NCBI RefSeq assembly: GCF_029714305.1 | Contig: NZ_CP121647.1 | Coordinates: 2,934,501 to 2,998,500, forward strand | Reading direction: 5' to 3' | Source of the DNA: Bradyrhizobium sp. CB3481 | GTDB lineage: Bacteria; Pseudomonadota; Alphaproteobacteria; Rhizobiales; Xanthobacteraceae | DNA length: 64,000 nucleotides | Part shown: in pieces, positions 40,050 through 49,561 of the stretch | Layout: each line of letters starts with the position of its first letter | How positions within the stretch are numbered: position 1 is the first letter of the stretch | Program-made: the position numbers and the translations under genes | The notes under the pieces: generated by a model | Seen by the model: the letters and a program-made list of their open reading frames with translations, nothing else | Databases searched by the model: none | What the model was told of the DNA's origin: nothing

Positions 40050-40922
40050 TCAAAGTACGTCAGCCAACGACTGCCCGTGCAAGTCTATATTGAGCCCCTG
40101 CAAACCTTGGTCGCTGATTTCTCCGCCCATTGCTTTCAGGCTTTCTTCACGAATCAACGACATCAGGCCGCGTCGCAAGGCAAGGAATTCCGACGACATC
40201 ATCATCGATTGTTGGCGGGGCCGTTCCAGCGGAATGGGAATTTCCGCCTTGATTGAGCCGGGGCGAGCCGTCATGCAGTATACGCGGTCGGAAAGGAAGA
40301 TCGCCTCGTCGATATCGTGGGTCACGAACAGGACTGAGATTTTCAGCCGTTGCCACATGTTATTGAGAATTTGCTGCATGATGACCCGCGTCTGCGCATC
40401 CAGGGCACCGAAGGGCTCATCGAGTAGAAGAACTTTCGGCCCTGTCGCCAATGCTCGCACAATACCGACGCGTTGCTTCATGCCGCCGGAAAGGCGGTCT
40501 GGGTAATGCTTTCCGAACGCCTCAAGGCCGGCCAGTCCGAGCAGGGTGCGAGCAGCTCTATCGCGACGGGAACGGTCCATGCCGCGCATCTTCAGTCCAA
40601 ATTCGACGTTCTCCTGAACGGTCTTCCAAGGGAAAAGAGAATATTGCTGGAAGACCATCCCGCGTTCGGCGCTAGGACCCTTTACCTCTTCGCCGTCGAC
40701 CGTGACCGTTCCAGCAGTAGGCTTCAGGAAGCCCGCGACCGCGTTCAATAGCGTGGATTTTCCGCAACCTGATGGGCCGACGATCGAAACAAATTCACCC
40801 GGCTTGACATGGATTTGGGTGTCCGTAACGGCGGCGACGGGCCCATCGATCGTCTCATAGCTCAGCGCGAAGTTCTTGACCTCGACGTGGCCTTCGGCCT
40901 CCTTTGCCTCGATCAGACTCAT
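40050..40922 (-). CDS. ABC transporter ATP-binding protein (SsuB/TauB type)
   Basis: 290 aa from ATG 40922, overlapping the permease stop (ATGA). Walker A GPSGCGKSTLLN, signature LSGGMKQRVGIVRAL, Walker B VLLLDEPFGALD, and H-loop VTHDIDEAIFL. The nitrate/sulfonate/taurine subfamily is shown by RVYCMTARPGSIKAEI. It powers the importer formed with the next two genes. Confidence 0.92.
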   Translation of the reverse strand: MSLIEAKEAEGHVEVKNFALSYETIDGPVAAVTDTQIHVKPGEFVSIVGPSGCGKSTLLNAVAGFLKPTAGTVTVDGEEVKGPSAERGMVFQQYSLFPWKTVQENVEFGLKMRGMDRSRRDRAARTLLGLAGLEAFGKHYPDRLSGGMKQRVGIVRALATGPKVLLLDEPFGALDAQTRVIMQQILNNMWQRLKISVLFVTHDIDEAIFLSDRVYCMTARPGSIKAEIPIPLERPRQQSMMMSSEFLALRRGLMSLIREESLKAMGGEISDQGLQGLNIDLHGQSLADVL

Positions 40923-41824
40923 GTGCGTCCCCAAGGCATTGCGAGCCTTCCGGCAGACCGGATCAGCAGACTTGACGTCAGGCCGAGCACGCCGATCGCA
41001 ATCATGCCGAGTGCGATGTCTGCGTACTGGACCAGCGAATAGGCTTCCCAGGTGAAATAGCCGATGCCGTACTGGCCGGAGATCATCTCAGCCGCGATCA
41101 GCGAAACCCACGCAACGCCCATCCCGACGGTAAGCCCGGTGAAAATGTGCGGAAGTGAAGCCGGGAAATACACTTCGCGAAAAATCGACGCTTCCCGTGC
41201 CCCGAGGCACCGTGCGGCCCGGACCAGCACCGGATCAACCAGAACCATGCCGTGCAGCGTATTCACCAAGATCGGGAAGAACGAACCGAGGAAAGTGATG
41301 AAGACGATGCTCTGTTCGTTGGTCGGCCACAGCATGATCGCCATCGGCACCCACGCGATCGCCGGAATCGGACGCAGGACCTCGGCAACAGGGAACACTA
41401 TTTCGTGGATCAGCTTGAAGCGGCCCATGACGAGACCGAGCGGTATCGCGACAAGTGCCGCCAGCGAGAAGCCGAATATGATTCGGCGGCAGCTCAGCAG
41501 AACATGCATCAGGAATTTGGGGTCGTGGATTGCGGTTGTGAAGCTTTCGTAGACCGCAAGTGGGGAAGGGACGTTGGTGAACCGCACGAAGAACACGACG
41601 CGGTATTTCGTCAGGAGGTGCCAGACGATCAGAAATGCCACCAGCGATAGGGCGCCGATCAGCGTAGCGCGCAGACGGCCCTTGTTGAGTCGGAACCAGC
41701 GCGCGGCCAGAACGCCGACCGTGACGGGATTGTGGATCGGCTCCACGGTGGGAACCAGTTCGGCAGCGATCGCGGGTGTCTTGCGCTCCGCCGGATGCAG
41801 CGCATGCGCAGGGCTACTGCTCAT
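40919..41824 (-). CDS. ABC transporter permease (SsuC/TauC type)
   Basis: 301 aa, six helices. The BPD_transp_1 EAA loop is seen at AARCLGAREASIFREVYFPASLPHIFTGL. The start overlaps the solute-binding gene stop by four bases and the stop overlaps the ATPase start. It forms the membrane pore of the sulfonate/nitrate-type importer. Confidence 0.92.
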   Translation of the reverse strand: MSSSPAHALHPAERKTPAIAAELVPTVEPIHNPVTVGVLAARWFRLNKGRLRATLIGALSLVAFLIVWHLLTKYRVVFFVRFTNVPSPLAVYESFTTAIHDPKFLMHVLLSCRRIIFGFSLAALVAIPLGLVMGRFKLIHEIVFPVAEVLRPIPAIAWVPMAIMLWPTNEQSIVFITFLGSFFPILVNTLHGMVLVDPVLVRAARCLGAREASIFREVYFPASLPHIFTGLTVGMGVAWVSLIAAEMISGQYGIGYFTWEAYSLVQYADIALGMIAIGVLGLTSSLLIRSAGRLAMPWGRT

Positions 41825-43254
41825 GTCTTGCCTCCGCCCACGGCCGACTTCACCGCGTCTTCGAAACCAAGAACCTTGCCGTTGTTCTTTGCGGCGTAAG
41901 CTTCGGCGTCCTTCTTCAGCAGGAAGGGCGCGATATCGCCGCCGGCGACCGCAAAGAAGGCCTGGTCGGCGAACAATTTGATGCCGCGCGCCGTGTCGAA
42001 GACATAAGTGACGTTGATCTTCTTTCCCTTGGACTTGAAGTCCGCGTAGGCACCGAGCGTGCAGGTGGCGCTGCTGAACGGAAGGATGCCTTCATCTTCG
42101 ACCCACACTTCGCCGGACTTGCGGGGCTCAGAAATCGGCTTCTTGCAGAACTTGTCGTCGCCGGAAATCTCGTAGTTCTTGCTGCTCGTGAGCTGGGCGG
42201 CGTAGTCCAGTTTCATGTCGGCATAGGCCTTGCGGATGTACGAGTCGTCGACCCATCTCTTTGGATCGAATTCCTTCATTCGTCCAAGGTTCTGAAGCAC
42301 CTTGACATCGACTTCCGCCGCATCGATCAGGGCTGGCTTGATGGTGGGGTCGGTGGTCATGTTGCCGCTCGGACCGAGGAAGATGTAGACGACTTCCTTG
42401 CTGATGCCGGTCCATTCCGCGACTTTCTCTGCCGCCAGTTTGGGGTCGGCGCGGAGCCACCGGTTGGCGGCGATGATCGCCTTCATGTAAGCGGCGACGA
42501 CTTCTGGATATTTCTCGGCGAAGTCGGTGCGGACCACGACGCCGTGCCAGGTCGGCAGGTTCGTCTCCACGCCGTCGAATATCTTGCGGGCAAATCCGCG
42601 AAACGGCAACAACTCGGCGAACGGGACAAAATCAGCGTGGGCGTCGATCTTCTTCTCCTGAAGATTCGTCGAACCGACTTCAGGACTTTGACTGACCAGC
42701 TGGAAGAAATCCGCCGGGTAGCCCCTGTCCTGCATCGCCTTCAGAACCATACCATGGGCGGCCGATCCAAAGGGGACGCTGACCAGCTTACCCTTGAGGT
42801 CCGCAAACTCATAATACGGCGAGTCCTTATGGACGACGAGACCATTGCCAGAGCCGGACATGCTGTAAGCTGCAACCGCGACCAGGCGGCTCTTGCTTTC
42901 AGGATTCTTCTCGAACGTGAACCCGTTGACGACGAGGGGATAATCTCCCATCGCACCGAACTGCAGCTTGTTGGCCATCATGCCGTTGGTGACGGGAGGA
43001 CCCGAGGTGAAGTTCTGCCATTCGAGCTCGAACTTGATGTTGGCATATTTGCCGTCCGTTGGAAGGTACTTCTCCAGGAGGCGCAATTGGCGGATGACGA
43101 TCCCGGTCGTCACGGTGTTGGTCGTGGTGTCCTGGGTGCCGATCCCGATTGTGACCGTCTCACCTCGGGCAGGCTGCGCGAAAGCCAAGACCACGGACGC
43201 TATGGAAATCGCTATCGAGAGTGAGTGGACTTGGCGGACCATGTTCATCCTCAT
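41821..43254 (-). CDS. Solute-binding protein of the sulfonate/nitrate-type importer
   Basis: 477 aa (or 475 from the second Met). Signal peptide HSLSIAISIASVVLAFAQPARG. The NMT1/SsuA-like fold is visible in TIGIGTQDTTTNTV, LQFGAMGDYPLVVNGF, KLVSVPFGSAAHGMVLKAM and EVGSTNLQEKKIDAHADFVPF. It is longer than usual SsuA (about 320 aa), with a C-terminal domain of about 130 residues holding three Cys (FCKKP, SATCTLG). The ligand is unknown; the AprA-like redox operon nearby suggests a sulfur compound. Confidence 0.87.
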   Translation of the reverse strand: MRMNMVRQVHSLSIAISIASVVLAFAQPARGETVTIGIGTQDTTTNTVTTGIVIRQLRLLEKYLPTDGKYANIKFELEWQNFTSGPPVTNGMMANKLQFGAMGDYPLVVNGFTFEKNPESKSRLVAVAAYSMSGSGNGLVVHKDSPYYEFADLKGKLVSVPFGSAAHGMVLKAMQDRGYPADFFQLVSQSPEVGSTNLQEKKIDAHADFVPFAELLPFRGFARKIFDGVETNLPTWHGVVVRTDFAEKYPEVVAAYMKAIIAANRWLRADPKLAAEKVAEWTGISKEVVYIFLGPSGNMTTDPTIKPALIDAAEVDVKVLQNLGRMKEFDPKRWVDDSYIRKAYADMKLDYAAQLTSSKNYEISGDDKFCKKPISEPRKSGEVWVEDEGILPFSSATCTLGAYADFKSKGKKINVTYVFDTARGIKLFADQAFFAVAGGDIAPFLLKKDAEAYAAKNNGKVLGFEDAVKSAVGGGKT

Positions 43255-43405
43255 TCGGTTGGAAGCACTGCACCCATGATTGGTTGGGCCAGCGTTCCAG
43301 GCAAATGCGGACTGGCCATCGGAGTAGATTAGTTGCCGTTAAAGGCCGGCTGCATACTCGTTGGGCAAATCTTCCGTGCAAAGCCGCTTACGTGTGCACC
43401 CAAGC

Positions 43406-44194
43406 TCAATCCGATGCCTGACCGCGCATTTCTTCCAGAATATTTGGCAGGCAGACCACGATCTGGGACCGCTTCGTCAGCACGATCCGCCTTTTCTGCA
43501 TTCGCTTGAGGCTGATCGTCACCCACTGCCGGGTTGCGCCTACCATGTGCGCTAGGTCGGCGTGGGTGAAGGCAGCCGCGATAACGACCCCGTCCGGATC
43601 CTCGACGCCGTATAGTTCCATCAGGTGCAACAGAAGGTGCGCCAGCCGCTGCGTGATCGAGCGCGTTCCCAACATCTGCGCAAGCGCCGAATAGCATTTG
43701 CCCTTGAACGCAAGCCCCTCAATCAGACCGATCGCGAGATTGGGTATTTCAGTTGCAAGCGTTCGCAGTTCTTTCCCGGGAAGCTGCACGATGCTGCAAT
43801 TGCTGGAGGCGACGCCGGACCACTGATGAATCCCGGTATCGAAGACCTCCGGCCCGCCCACGAAATTGCCGGCATGCCAATAGGCGAGGGTAATTTCGCG
43901 GCCGAGCGGTGAGGAATAAAACACGCGGATTCGGCCGCTTTCGATCAGGAATATACCGTCATGCTTTGCGCCCTGACTGAAGATCGTCTGCCCCCGACTG
44001 AGGACCTTGCGGCGCCCCTGTTTCAGGACGATCTCCCGCTCGCGTGGCGTCAGCTTTTCCATCAGCGACGGCGGACCGCCGATCAATTGCTGGTTCTCGG
44101 TGAGAAGCAGGGATGAGGTTGATTTGGTCGCGGCAGCCGCAGCCGCAGCCGAAGGCGAGCTTCCGCGCACCCCATTTCCAGCCTGCAGCAACAT
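43406..44194 (-). CDS. Crp/Fnr-family transcriptional regulator
   Basis: 262 aa from ATG 44194 (TGGAG upstream). The N-terminal cyclic-nucleotide-type sensor has GQTIFSQGAKHDGIFLIESGRIRVFY; the C-terminal winged helix has ADLAHMVGATRQWVTISLKRMQKR. The four N-terminal Cys of oxygen-sensing FNR are absent. It lies between the importer operon and the redox operon and is the likely local regulator of both; the effector is unknown. Confidence 0.88.
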   Translation of the reverse strand: MLLQAGNGVRGSSPSAAAAAAATKSTSSLLLTENQQLIGGPPSLMEKLTPREREIVLKQGRRKVLSRGQTIFSQGAKHDGIFLIESGRIRVFYSSPLGREITLAYWHAGNFVGGPEVFDTGIHQWSGVASSNCSIVQLPGKELRTLATEIPNLAIGLIEGLAFKGKCYSALAQMLGTRSITQRLAHLLLHLMELYGVEDPDGVVIAAAFTHADLAHMVGATRQWVTISLKRMQKRRIVLTKRSQIVVCLPNILEEMRGQASD

Positions 44195-44307
44195 TGCCGG
44201 TCTCCAGATCACTTGAGAACTGATCTAAAAAGCAGCAATCTTCGTGCCAGATTGACCATTGCCTTGATCATTGCCGCCAAAGACGCGGGCAGAAAACACA
44301 AATAGAA

Positions 44308-44625
44308 TCAAGGCTCGGCCAAGTGGACCAAATAGCTTTTGGGGTAGATGCCCCGGTTGTGCCCGTCCGAGAACGAAATATTCAGACCGTAGCCGAGGTC
44401 GGCGACCCCTACGATGGCGATCCCGGGGAAACCATCGGGGAAGCGTTCGTCGAAGCGTGCGCGGGTGCAATGTGCGCATTTGCAGGATAGCCGAAGCTTC
44501 TCCGCCGTAAGAGTGACCCGTGATCCGCCGCTTGCGAGCATGGATAGTGATGCGAGATCGGCGCTTACCTCGCAATTCGTTCCTTCCGCGGCAATCGGTG
44601 GTGGCATCGACATCGGCAAATCCAT
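44308..44625 (-). CDS. DUF971 domain protein (GBBH-like N-terminal domain)
   Basis: 105 aa. The DUF971 pattern is shown by LRLSCKCAHCTRARF with the metal-type Cys pair, then VGYGLNISFSDGHNRGIYPKSYL-like sequence in GVADLGYGLNISFSDGHNRGIYPKSYLVHLAE. This small domain also forms the N-terminus of gamma-butyrobetaine hydroxylase, where it binds zinc, and occurs alone near Fe-S proteins. It is divergent from the ferredoxin reductase gene. The start could be 44625 or 44613. Confidence 0.8.
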   Translation of the reverse strand: MDLPMSMPPPIAAEGTNCEVSADLASLSMLASGGSRVTLTAEKLRLSCKCAHCTRARFDERFPDGFPGIAIVGVADLGYGLNISFSDGHNRGIYPKSYLVHLAEP

Positions 44626-45085
44626 CCTCGGGGAAGGCTACTCTCCGAGTGATTGCACAGATAGCAACTAATTGCCGGTGTGCTCCGAACGCCGGTTTTG
44701 GAAATTACTTGCTTGTCCCGCGTCAGCATCGCGAACAGCACTTCGCAAGCATCGCGCGGGGTAGGAAAATGTTGCACCGGTCGGGAGGGATCATCGAGCC
44801 GAACCGGCTTTGGCGGGATATCCCGGGTATCGCCTCTGAAGGAGCATCCGTGCCTTCGGCCTAAAACCCATCGTACTTTTGTTGATTCTTTCCGTGATCC
44901 TGATCGGGTTGTCGTTGACTTACGTTATGTATCATTCGTTCTGATGGAGCCCCGCGAAAAATTAGAAACTAATCGACCAAGGATTGAAGTCCGTCGTTGC
45001 GACATTGTCGCTTCTCACCCAACGTTCCATCGTCGCGCAGACAAGCGCTTTTTGGCGATCGAGCTATCGAAGGAGGAGAAGAACG
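44626..45085. other. Divergent intergenic region of the redox operon
   Basis: 460 bases without a supported gene between the DUF971 gene and the ferredoxin reductase gene. It should hold both promoters. A sequence TTGATTCTTTCCGTGATCC at about 44881-44899 only loosely resembles a Crp/Fnr site, and I do not claim it. Confidence 0.35.
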
Positions 45086-45859
45086 ATGAGCGTATTTCAG
45101 AAGGAAACGGTTCTCTCGGTGAAACACTGGACCGATTCCCTGTTCAGCTTTACAGCCACGCGCGATCCGGGGTTCCGCTTTCAGAATGGACAATTTGCAA
45201 TGATCGGGCTGGAGGTCGATGGACGCCCGCTTGTTCGCGCCTACAGCATGGCCAGCGCCAATCATGAGGACGCCCTCGAATTCTTCAGCATCAAGGTCAG
45301 TGATGGACCACTGACCTCGCGCCTGCAGAAGATCAAGGAGGGAGACATTATCCTCGTTGGTCGCAAGGCAACCGGTACACTCATCACCGGAAACCTTATG
45401 CCGGGAAAGCGGCTGCTGCTGCTCTCGACCGGCACCGGCATCGCGCCGTTCGCCAGCCTCATCAAGGATCCGGAAGTCTATGAGTCCTACGAGACGATCA
45501 TTCTCGCCCACGGCTGCCGCCAAGTCTCCGAATTGGCCTACGGCGAACGCCTGGTGGAGAAGCTTCGACGGGATGAGTTGTTCGGACAGTTGCTCGCCGA
45601 CAAGCTCATCTATTATCCGACCGTGACTCGCGAGCCGTTTCGCAACCGTGGCCGCATCACCGACCTGATCGAATCAGGCCAGATATTCAACGACGTCGGA
45701 CTACCCCTGCTGGACAGGGAGACGGACCGCGTCATGTTGTGCGGCAGCCCCGGCATGTTGGAGGAACTCCGCGACATGTTCACGGAGCGCGGTTTTGTCG
45801 AAGGCAATCACAGCGAGCCGGGCCACTTCGTGATCGAGAAGGCTTTCGTCGAACGATAA
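45086..45859 (+). CDS. fpr: Ferredoxin-NADP reductase
   Basis: 257 aa from ATG 45086, preceded by AAGGAGGAG; the longer frame from 44984 lacks a site. FAD motif RAYSMASANHEDALEFF (RxYS), NADP-binding GKRLLLLSTGTGIAPFAS and the C-terminal CGSPGMLEELRDMF plus FVIEKAFVER ending, as in bacterial Fpr. It moves electrons between NADPH and the 4Fe-4S ferredoxin encoded downstream. First gene of the redox operon. Confidence 0.93.
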   Translation: MSVFQKETVLSVKHWTDSLFSFTATRDPGFRFQNGQFAMIGLEVDGRPLVRAYSMASANHEDALEFFSIKVSDGPLTSRLQKIKEGDIILVGRKATGTLITGNLMPGKRLLLLSTGTGIAPFASLIKDPEVYESYETIILAHGCRQVSELAYGERLVEKLRRDELFGQLLADKLIYYPTVTREPFRNRGRITDLIESGQIFNDVGLPLLDRETDRVMLCGSPGMLEELRDMFTERGFVEGNHSEPGHFVIEKAFVER

Positions 45860-46021
45860 TGGTCGAGTCTGCCTATTTGTTGTTCAAAAGCTGACCTCGA
45901 TTTCGGCAGCAGGCCCAAACAATGGGTTTCTCTCACCGGCGACAACTAATTGCTATCGCCGAAGGGACAGCCGAACAAATCTAGCACCAAGACGGCGAAC
46001 ACGCCGAACCAGGAGCGAGTA

Positions 46022-47764
46022 ATGGCAATGGATGAGATCGTCGACGGGCTTTCGGAAGTTTCCTGCGATGTGCTCGTTATCGGCGGCGGAACGGCCGGGC
46101 CGATGGCCGCACTCAAGGCCAAGCTGAAAAACCCCAAGGCGAATGTTGTTCTGCTCGAAAAGGCGAACGTCAAGCGGTCGGGCGCGATCTCGATGGGAAT
46201 GGACGGGTTGAACAACGCCGTCATTCCCGGTTATGCGACACCGGAGCAGTACACCAAGGAAATAACCATTGCGAATGACGGAATCGTCGACCAGAAGGCG
46301 GTCTACAAGTATGCGCAGAATTGCTACAAGATCATCGAGGAGCTCGACAGCTTCGGCATCCGCTTTCTGAAAAACGAGAATGGCGATTACGCGGTCAAGA
46401 AAGTGCACCACATCGGCACCTATGTGCTGCCGATGCCGAACGGCGAGACGGTGAAGAAAGCGATTTACCGGCAACTCCGGCGCGCGCGAATCCTGATCTC
46501 GAACCGGTATATGGCGACACGCTTGCTGACGTCGAGCGACGGGCGCGTGGCGGGAGCCATCGGCGTCAATACCCGCACTGCCGAAATCCTGGTCATCAAG
46601 GCCAAGGCTGTCATCCTCTGCATGGGCGCGGCGGGACGCCTCGGGCTTCCGACCTCCGGCTATATGTTCGGTACCTACGAGAATGCCGCCAATTCAGGCG
46701 ACGGCTATGCGATGGCCTATCATGCCGGCGCGGCACTCGCGAACCTCGAATGCTTCCAGATCAATCCGCTGATCAAGGATTACAACGGACCGGCCTGCGC
46801 CTATGTCGCCGGTCCCTTCGGTGCGTTCACCGCCAACAACGAAGGATCGCGCTTCATCGAATGCGATTACTGGTCGGGCCAGATGATGCTCGAGTTCTAC
46901 AACGAATTATCGTCGGGCAAGGGGCCGGTGTTCCTTCAGCTGTCGCATCTTCATGAGAAAACCATCGAGGAAATCGAGTCTACGCTCCACAAGGTCGAGC
47001 GGCCGACGCGCGGGCTGTTCCAGAAGGGACGGGGTATCGACTATCGGACCGAATCGATCGAGATGCACATCTCCGAGATCGGGTTCTGTTCGGGACACAG
47101 CGCGTCCGGTGTGTTCGTCGATGATTTTGCGCGCACGACCGTGCCCGGTCTTTACGCTGCCGGCGATATGGCCAGCGTACCTCACAACTACATGCTTGGC
47201 GCTTTTACGAACGGCTCGGTCGCGGGCACCGACGCGATGGAGTTTGCGGACAATCACGACTTCGCAACGTTCGATGCCGCTGACGTTGCCAAGGAGCGGG
47301 ACCGCGTGATGGCACCGACCAAGCGGGAAGACGGTATCCCGCCGAACCAGATCGAATACAAAACCCGTCGGCTCGTGAACGATTATCTGCAGCCGCCGAA
47401 GGTCACGCGCAAGTTCGAACTCGGTCAGCGCCGGTTGGCGGAGGTCCGTGAGGACATGGAGCAGCAAATGATTGCGCGCAACTCGCACGAACTGCTTCGC
47501 GCGCTCGAAACCCAGTCGATACTGGACTGTGCCGACATGGCTGCCCATGCTTCCCTTTTCCGCGAGGAAAGCCGCTGGGGCCTCTATCACCTCCGCACCG
47601 ATTTCCCGGACAAGGACAACGAGAACTGGTTCTGCCACACACTTCTCAGCAAGAAGAATGGCGCGATGACCAGCGAGAAGCGGGATGTGGAGCCATACGT
47701 CGTTCCGATCGCCGACGAGGAGAAGGATCTCTACGACAAGCAACGTATCCGCGCCAGCGCGTAA
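46022..47764 (+). CDS. AprA/FrdA-like flavoprotein
   Basis: 580 aa from ATG 46022 (CCAGGAGCG upstream). FAD_binding_2 fold: DVLVIGGGTAGPMAALKAK, KANVKRSGAISMGMDGLNN (strikingly like the FAD region of adenylylsulfate reductase AprA), ILCMGAAGRLGLPTSGY, and GLYAAGDMASVPHNYMLGAF. It lies 162 bases after fpr and 33 bases before a two-cluster ferredoxin like AprB. It may oxidise or reduce a sulfur compound, but the APS active-site residues cannot be judged here and a succinate-dehydrogenase-like activity is possible. Confidence 0.8.
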   Translation: MAMDEIVDGLSEVSCDVLVIGGGTAGPMAALKAKLKNPKANVVLLEKANVKRSGAISMGMDGLNNAVIPGYATPEQYTKEITIANDGIVDQKAVYKYAQNCYKIIEELDSFGIRFLKNENGDYAVKKVHHIGTYVLPMPNGETVKKAIYRQLRRARILISNRYMATRLLTSSDGRVAGAIGVNTRTAEILVIKAKAVILCMGAAGRLGLPTSGYMFGTYENAANSGDGYAMAYHAGAALANLECFQINPLIKDYNGPACAYVAGPFGAFTANNEGSRFIECDYWSGQMMLEFYNELSSGKGPVFLQLSHLHEKTIEEIESTLHKVERPTRGLFQKGRGIDYRTESIEMHISEIGFCSGHSASGVFVDDFARTTVPGLYAAGDMASVPHNYMLGAFTNGSVAGTDAMEFADNHDFATFDAADVAKERDRVMAPTKREDGIPPNQIEYKTRRLVNDYLQPPKVTRKFELGQRRLAEVREDMEQQMIARNSHELLRALETQSILDCADMAAHASLFREESRWGLYHLRTDFPDKDNENWFCHTLLSKKNGAMTSEKRDVEPYVVPIADEEKDLYDKQRIRASA

Positions 47765-47797
47765 CGGCCCCGCAACGAAGCAACAGGAGATTTAGCA

Positions 47798-48031
47798 ATG
47801 CCTCTCGCCAGTTATCAGACCTCTGTGCCGGTCGTCGTCGATGATGCCAAATGTATCGCGGACAAGGGATGCACCGTTTGTGTCGATGTTTGCCCGCTCG
47901 ACGTGCTTCGCATCAGTGACATGACCGGAAAGGCCTTCATGGCTTATGACGAGTGCTGGTATTGCATGCCCTGCGAGGCCGATTGTCCGACTGGCGCCGT
48001 TACCGTCAACATTCCCTATCTCCTGAGGTAA
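47798..48031 (+). CDS. Two-cluster 4Fe-4S ferredoxin, AprB-like
   Basis: 77 aa. Eight or more Cys in two sets: CIADKGCTVCVDVCPLD and CWYCMPCEADCPTGA, giving two [4Fe-4S] clusters. The first set has the five-residue spacing seen in AprB-type subunits. It is coupled by position to the flavoprotein gene (33 bases) and the HEAT gene (3 bases), and is the probable electron partner between Fpr and the flavoprotein. Confidence 0.9.
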   Translation: MPLASYQTSVPVVVDDAKCIADKGCTVCVDVCPLDVLRISDMTGKAFMAYDECWYCMPCEADCPTGAVTVNIPYLLR

Positions 48032-48034
48032 TTC

Positions 48035-49012
48035 ATGTCGGGCCCTTTCGAGTCCTACGACGATCTTGAAGACGCCGACGAGCGCCTAGGGGCTGCCCAT
48101 CCGGGCGAGCGCCGGGTCGCGATCATTGCGCTTGGACATTCCGGGGATCCTGCGGCCGTTGGGCATCTGACCGGCATGGTCACGGACCCCGACGCGGGGG
48201 TGCGTCAGCAGGTGGCGATGGCGCTCGGGGAGTTCGACGGCCCGGATTCGGCCGCGGCCCTGGCGAAACTGCTGGTCGATCCGGAGCAGGCGGTCGCTTC
48301 TGCAGCGGCTGACAGCATGGCTGAATTCAAGGACCCGGCATGCGCCGACGCGATATTGCCTTTGGTCAAGCACGGGCACGCGTTTGTCCGGATGGGCGCA
48401 CTCCGTGCGCTGAAGGAACTACGGCGCAAGGACACGCTCAAGCCCGCGCTGGAAGCGCTCAGGGACAGCGATGCCGCGGTTCGCGTGCAGGCGATCGGCG
48501 TGATTGGCTTTTTGAAGCTCGAGGAATCGATACCCGCGCTCACTGCATCTACTGGCGACCCGGATGCCCATGTCAGGCGGGCGGCGGTTAGCGCGCTGGC
48601 GTTCTCGCAGATGAAGCCTGCGGCCGAATCGATCACCCGTACGCTTGGGGATGACGACTGGATGGTCCGCGAGATGGCTGCGGAGACTCTCGGCCTGAAT
48701 GCCAACGGCTCAGTTGCAGCGGACCAATTGATCGCCGCGTTGACGGACGAGTTCTGGCAGGTACGGCTCAAGGCAATCAGAAGCCTTGGCAAGATGAAAA
48801 TCGACCGGGCGGTTCATCCGATCGGAAACTGTATCACGCACGAGCAGGCAAATCTGCGCAAGGAAGCTGCAGCGGCGTTGGGAGAAATTGCCGATCCGGC
48901 AGCGGAACCGTTTCTCGTCCTGGTCGCAAATGATCCCGACCCCGAGGTCAGAAAAAATTCGCGCTGGGCGCTCCAGCAGATCGCCGCCAGGAAGGCGAGG
49001 ACAAGTTCTTAG
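48035..49012 (+). CDS. HEAT-repeat protein of the redox operon
   Basis: 325 aa made of about eight HEAT/PBS-lyase-type repeats of about 31 residues (for example DPDAGVRQQVAMALGEF, DSDAAVRVQAIGVIGFL, DPDPEVRKNSRWALQQI). No catalytic motif is seen. It starts three bases after the ferredoxin stop, so it is co-translated. Such repeats often scaffold cofactor or protein assembly; here it may hold the flavoprotein-ferredoxin complex or aid its maturation. Confidence 0.9.
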   Translation: MSGPFESYDDLEDADERLGAAHPGERRVAIIALGHSGDPAAVGHLTGMVTDPDAGVRQQVAMALGEFDGPDSAAALAKLLVDPEQAVASAAADSMAEFKDPACADAILPLVKHGHAFVRMGALRALKELRRKDTLKPALEALRDSDAAVRVQAIGVIGFLKLEESIPALTASTGDPDAHVRRAAVSALAFSQMKPAAESITRTLGDDDWMVREMAAETLGLNANGSVAADQLIAALTDEFWQVRLKAIRSLGKMKIDRAVHPIGNCITHEQANLRKEAAAALGEIADPAAEPFLVLVANDPDPEVRKNSRWALQQIAARKARTSS

Positions 49013-49140
49013 CGACCTGAATGGCGGGTACTACGTATCCAGCAAAAGTGGCGAGATGGTCCGGCGGGTAAGATACCCCGCGACACGAGGTAACTGGTTC
49101 ACCACGACACAGCCCGTGCGAAGACGTGGGCTCTGGCGCG

Positions 49141-49400
49141 TCAAGCCCCTACAAATCGGCCGGCTCGCTGTTCAGCGACCGCGCGCACTCCCTCGCGAAA
49201 ATCTGCTGTCGTGATGAGCTTCGCCTGCTCGGATAGCTCATATTCGGTCTGCGTTTTCACCCGTTCGGCAAGACCCGCGCGCATTGTCGCGGGCGTGGCC
49301 TGCACCGCCAGGAGGGCGCGGCCTCTGTGATCTCGGTTGCGAGCGCAACGGCCGCGGCGCGAAGCTCGGATTCTTGCGAAGCAGTCAGTTTTGAATTTGT
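49141..49400 (-). pseudogene. C-terminal remnant of an enoyl-CoA hydratase
   Basis: Across two frames the text reads AAAVALATEITEAAP, then LAVQATPATMRAGLAERV and LITTADFREGVRAVAEQRAGRF, the C-terminal end of an enoyl-CoA hydratase/isomerase. The crotonase core is missing and a frameshift lies near 49315. It lies at the edge of the recombinase-bearing island and was probably truncated by integration. Confidence 0.75.
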
Positions 49401-49561
49401 GCCGGCCCAAAAATCAGCTATACCGGACATGATGATAAAGCGAAATAACATCAATATGTTAGCGCATCGATTTTGCATTGCGCCCATGATGGATTGGAGC
49501 GAGAGTTCAAGTTTTTCAAACGGTTAGAGGGCAGCGTGTGCACGACGTGTGCACCGGGAGA

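Noticed and set aside
41776..43224. 482-codon plus-strand frame opposite the sulfonate-type binding protein gene
   Set aside because: The minus-strand product has a signal peptide and SsuA-like motifs; the plus frame has none.
44881..44899. Crp/Fnr site before the redox operon
   Set aside because: Spacing between the TTGAT and ATC halves does not fit the consensus dyad.
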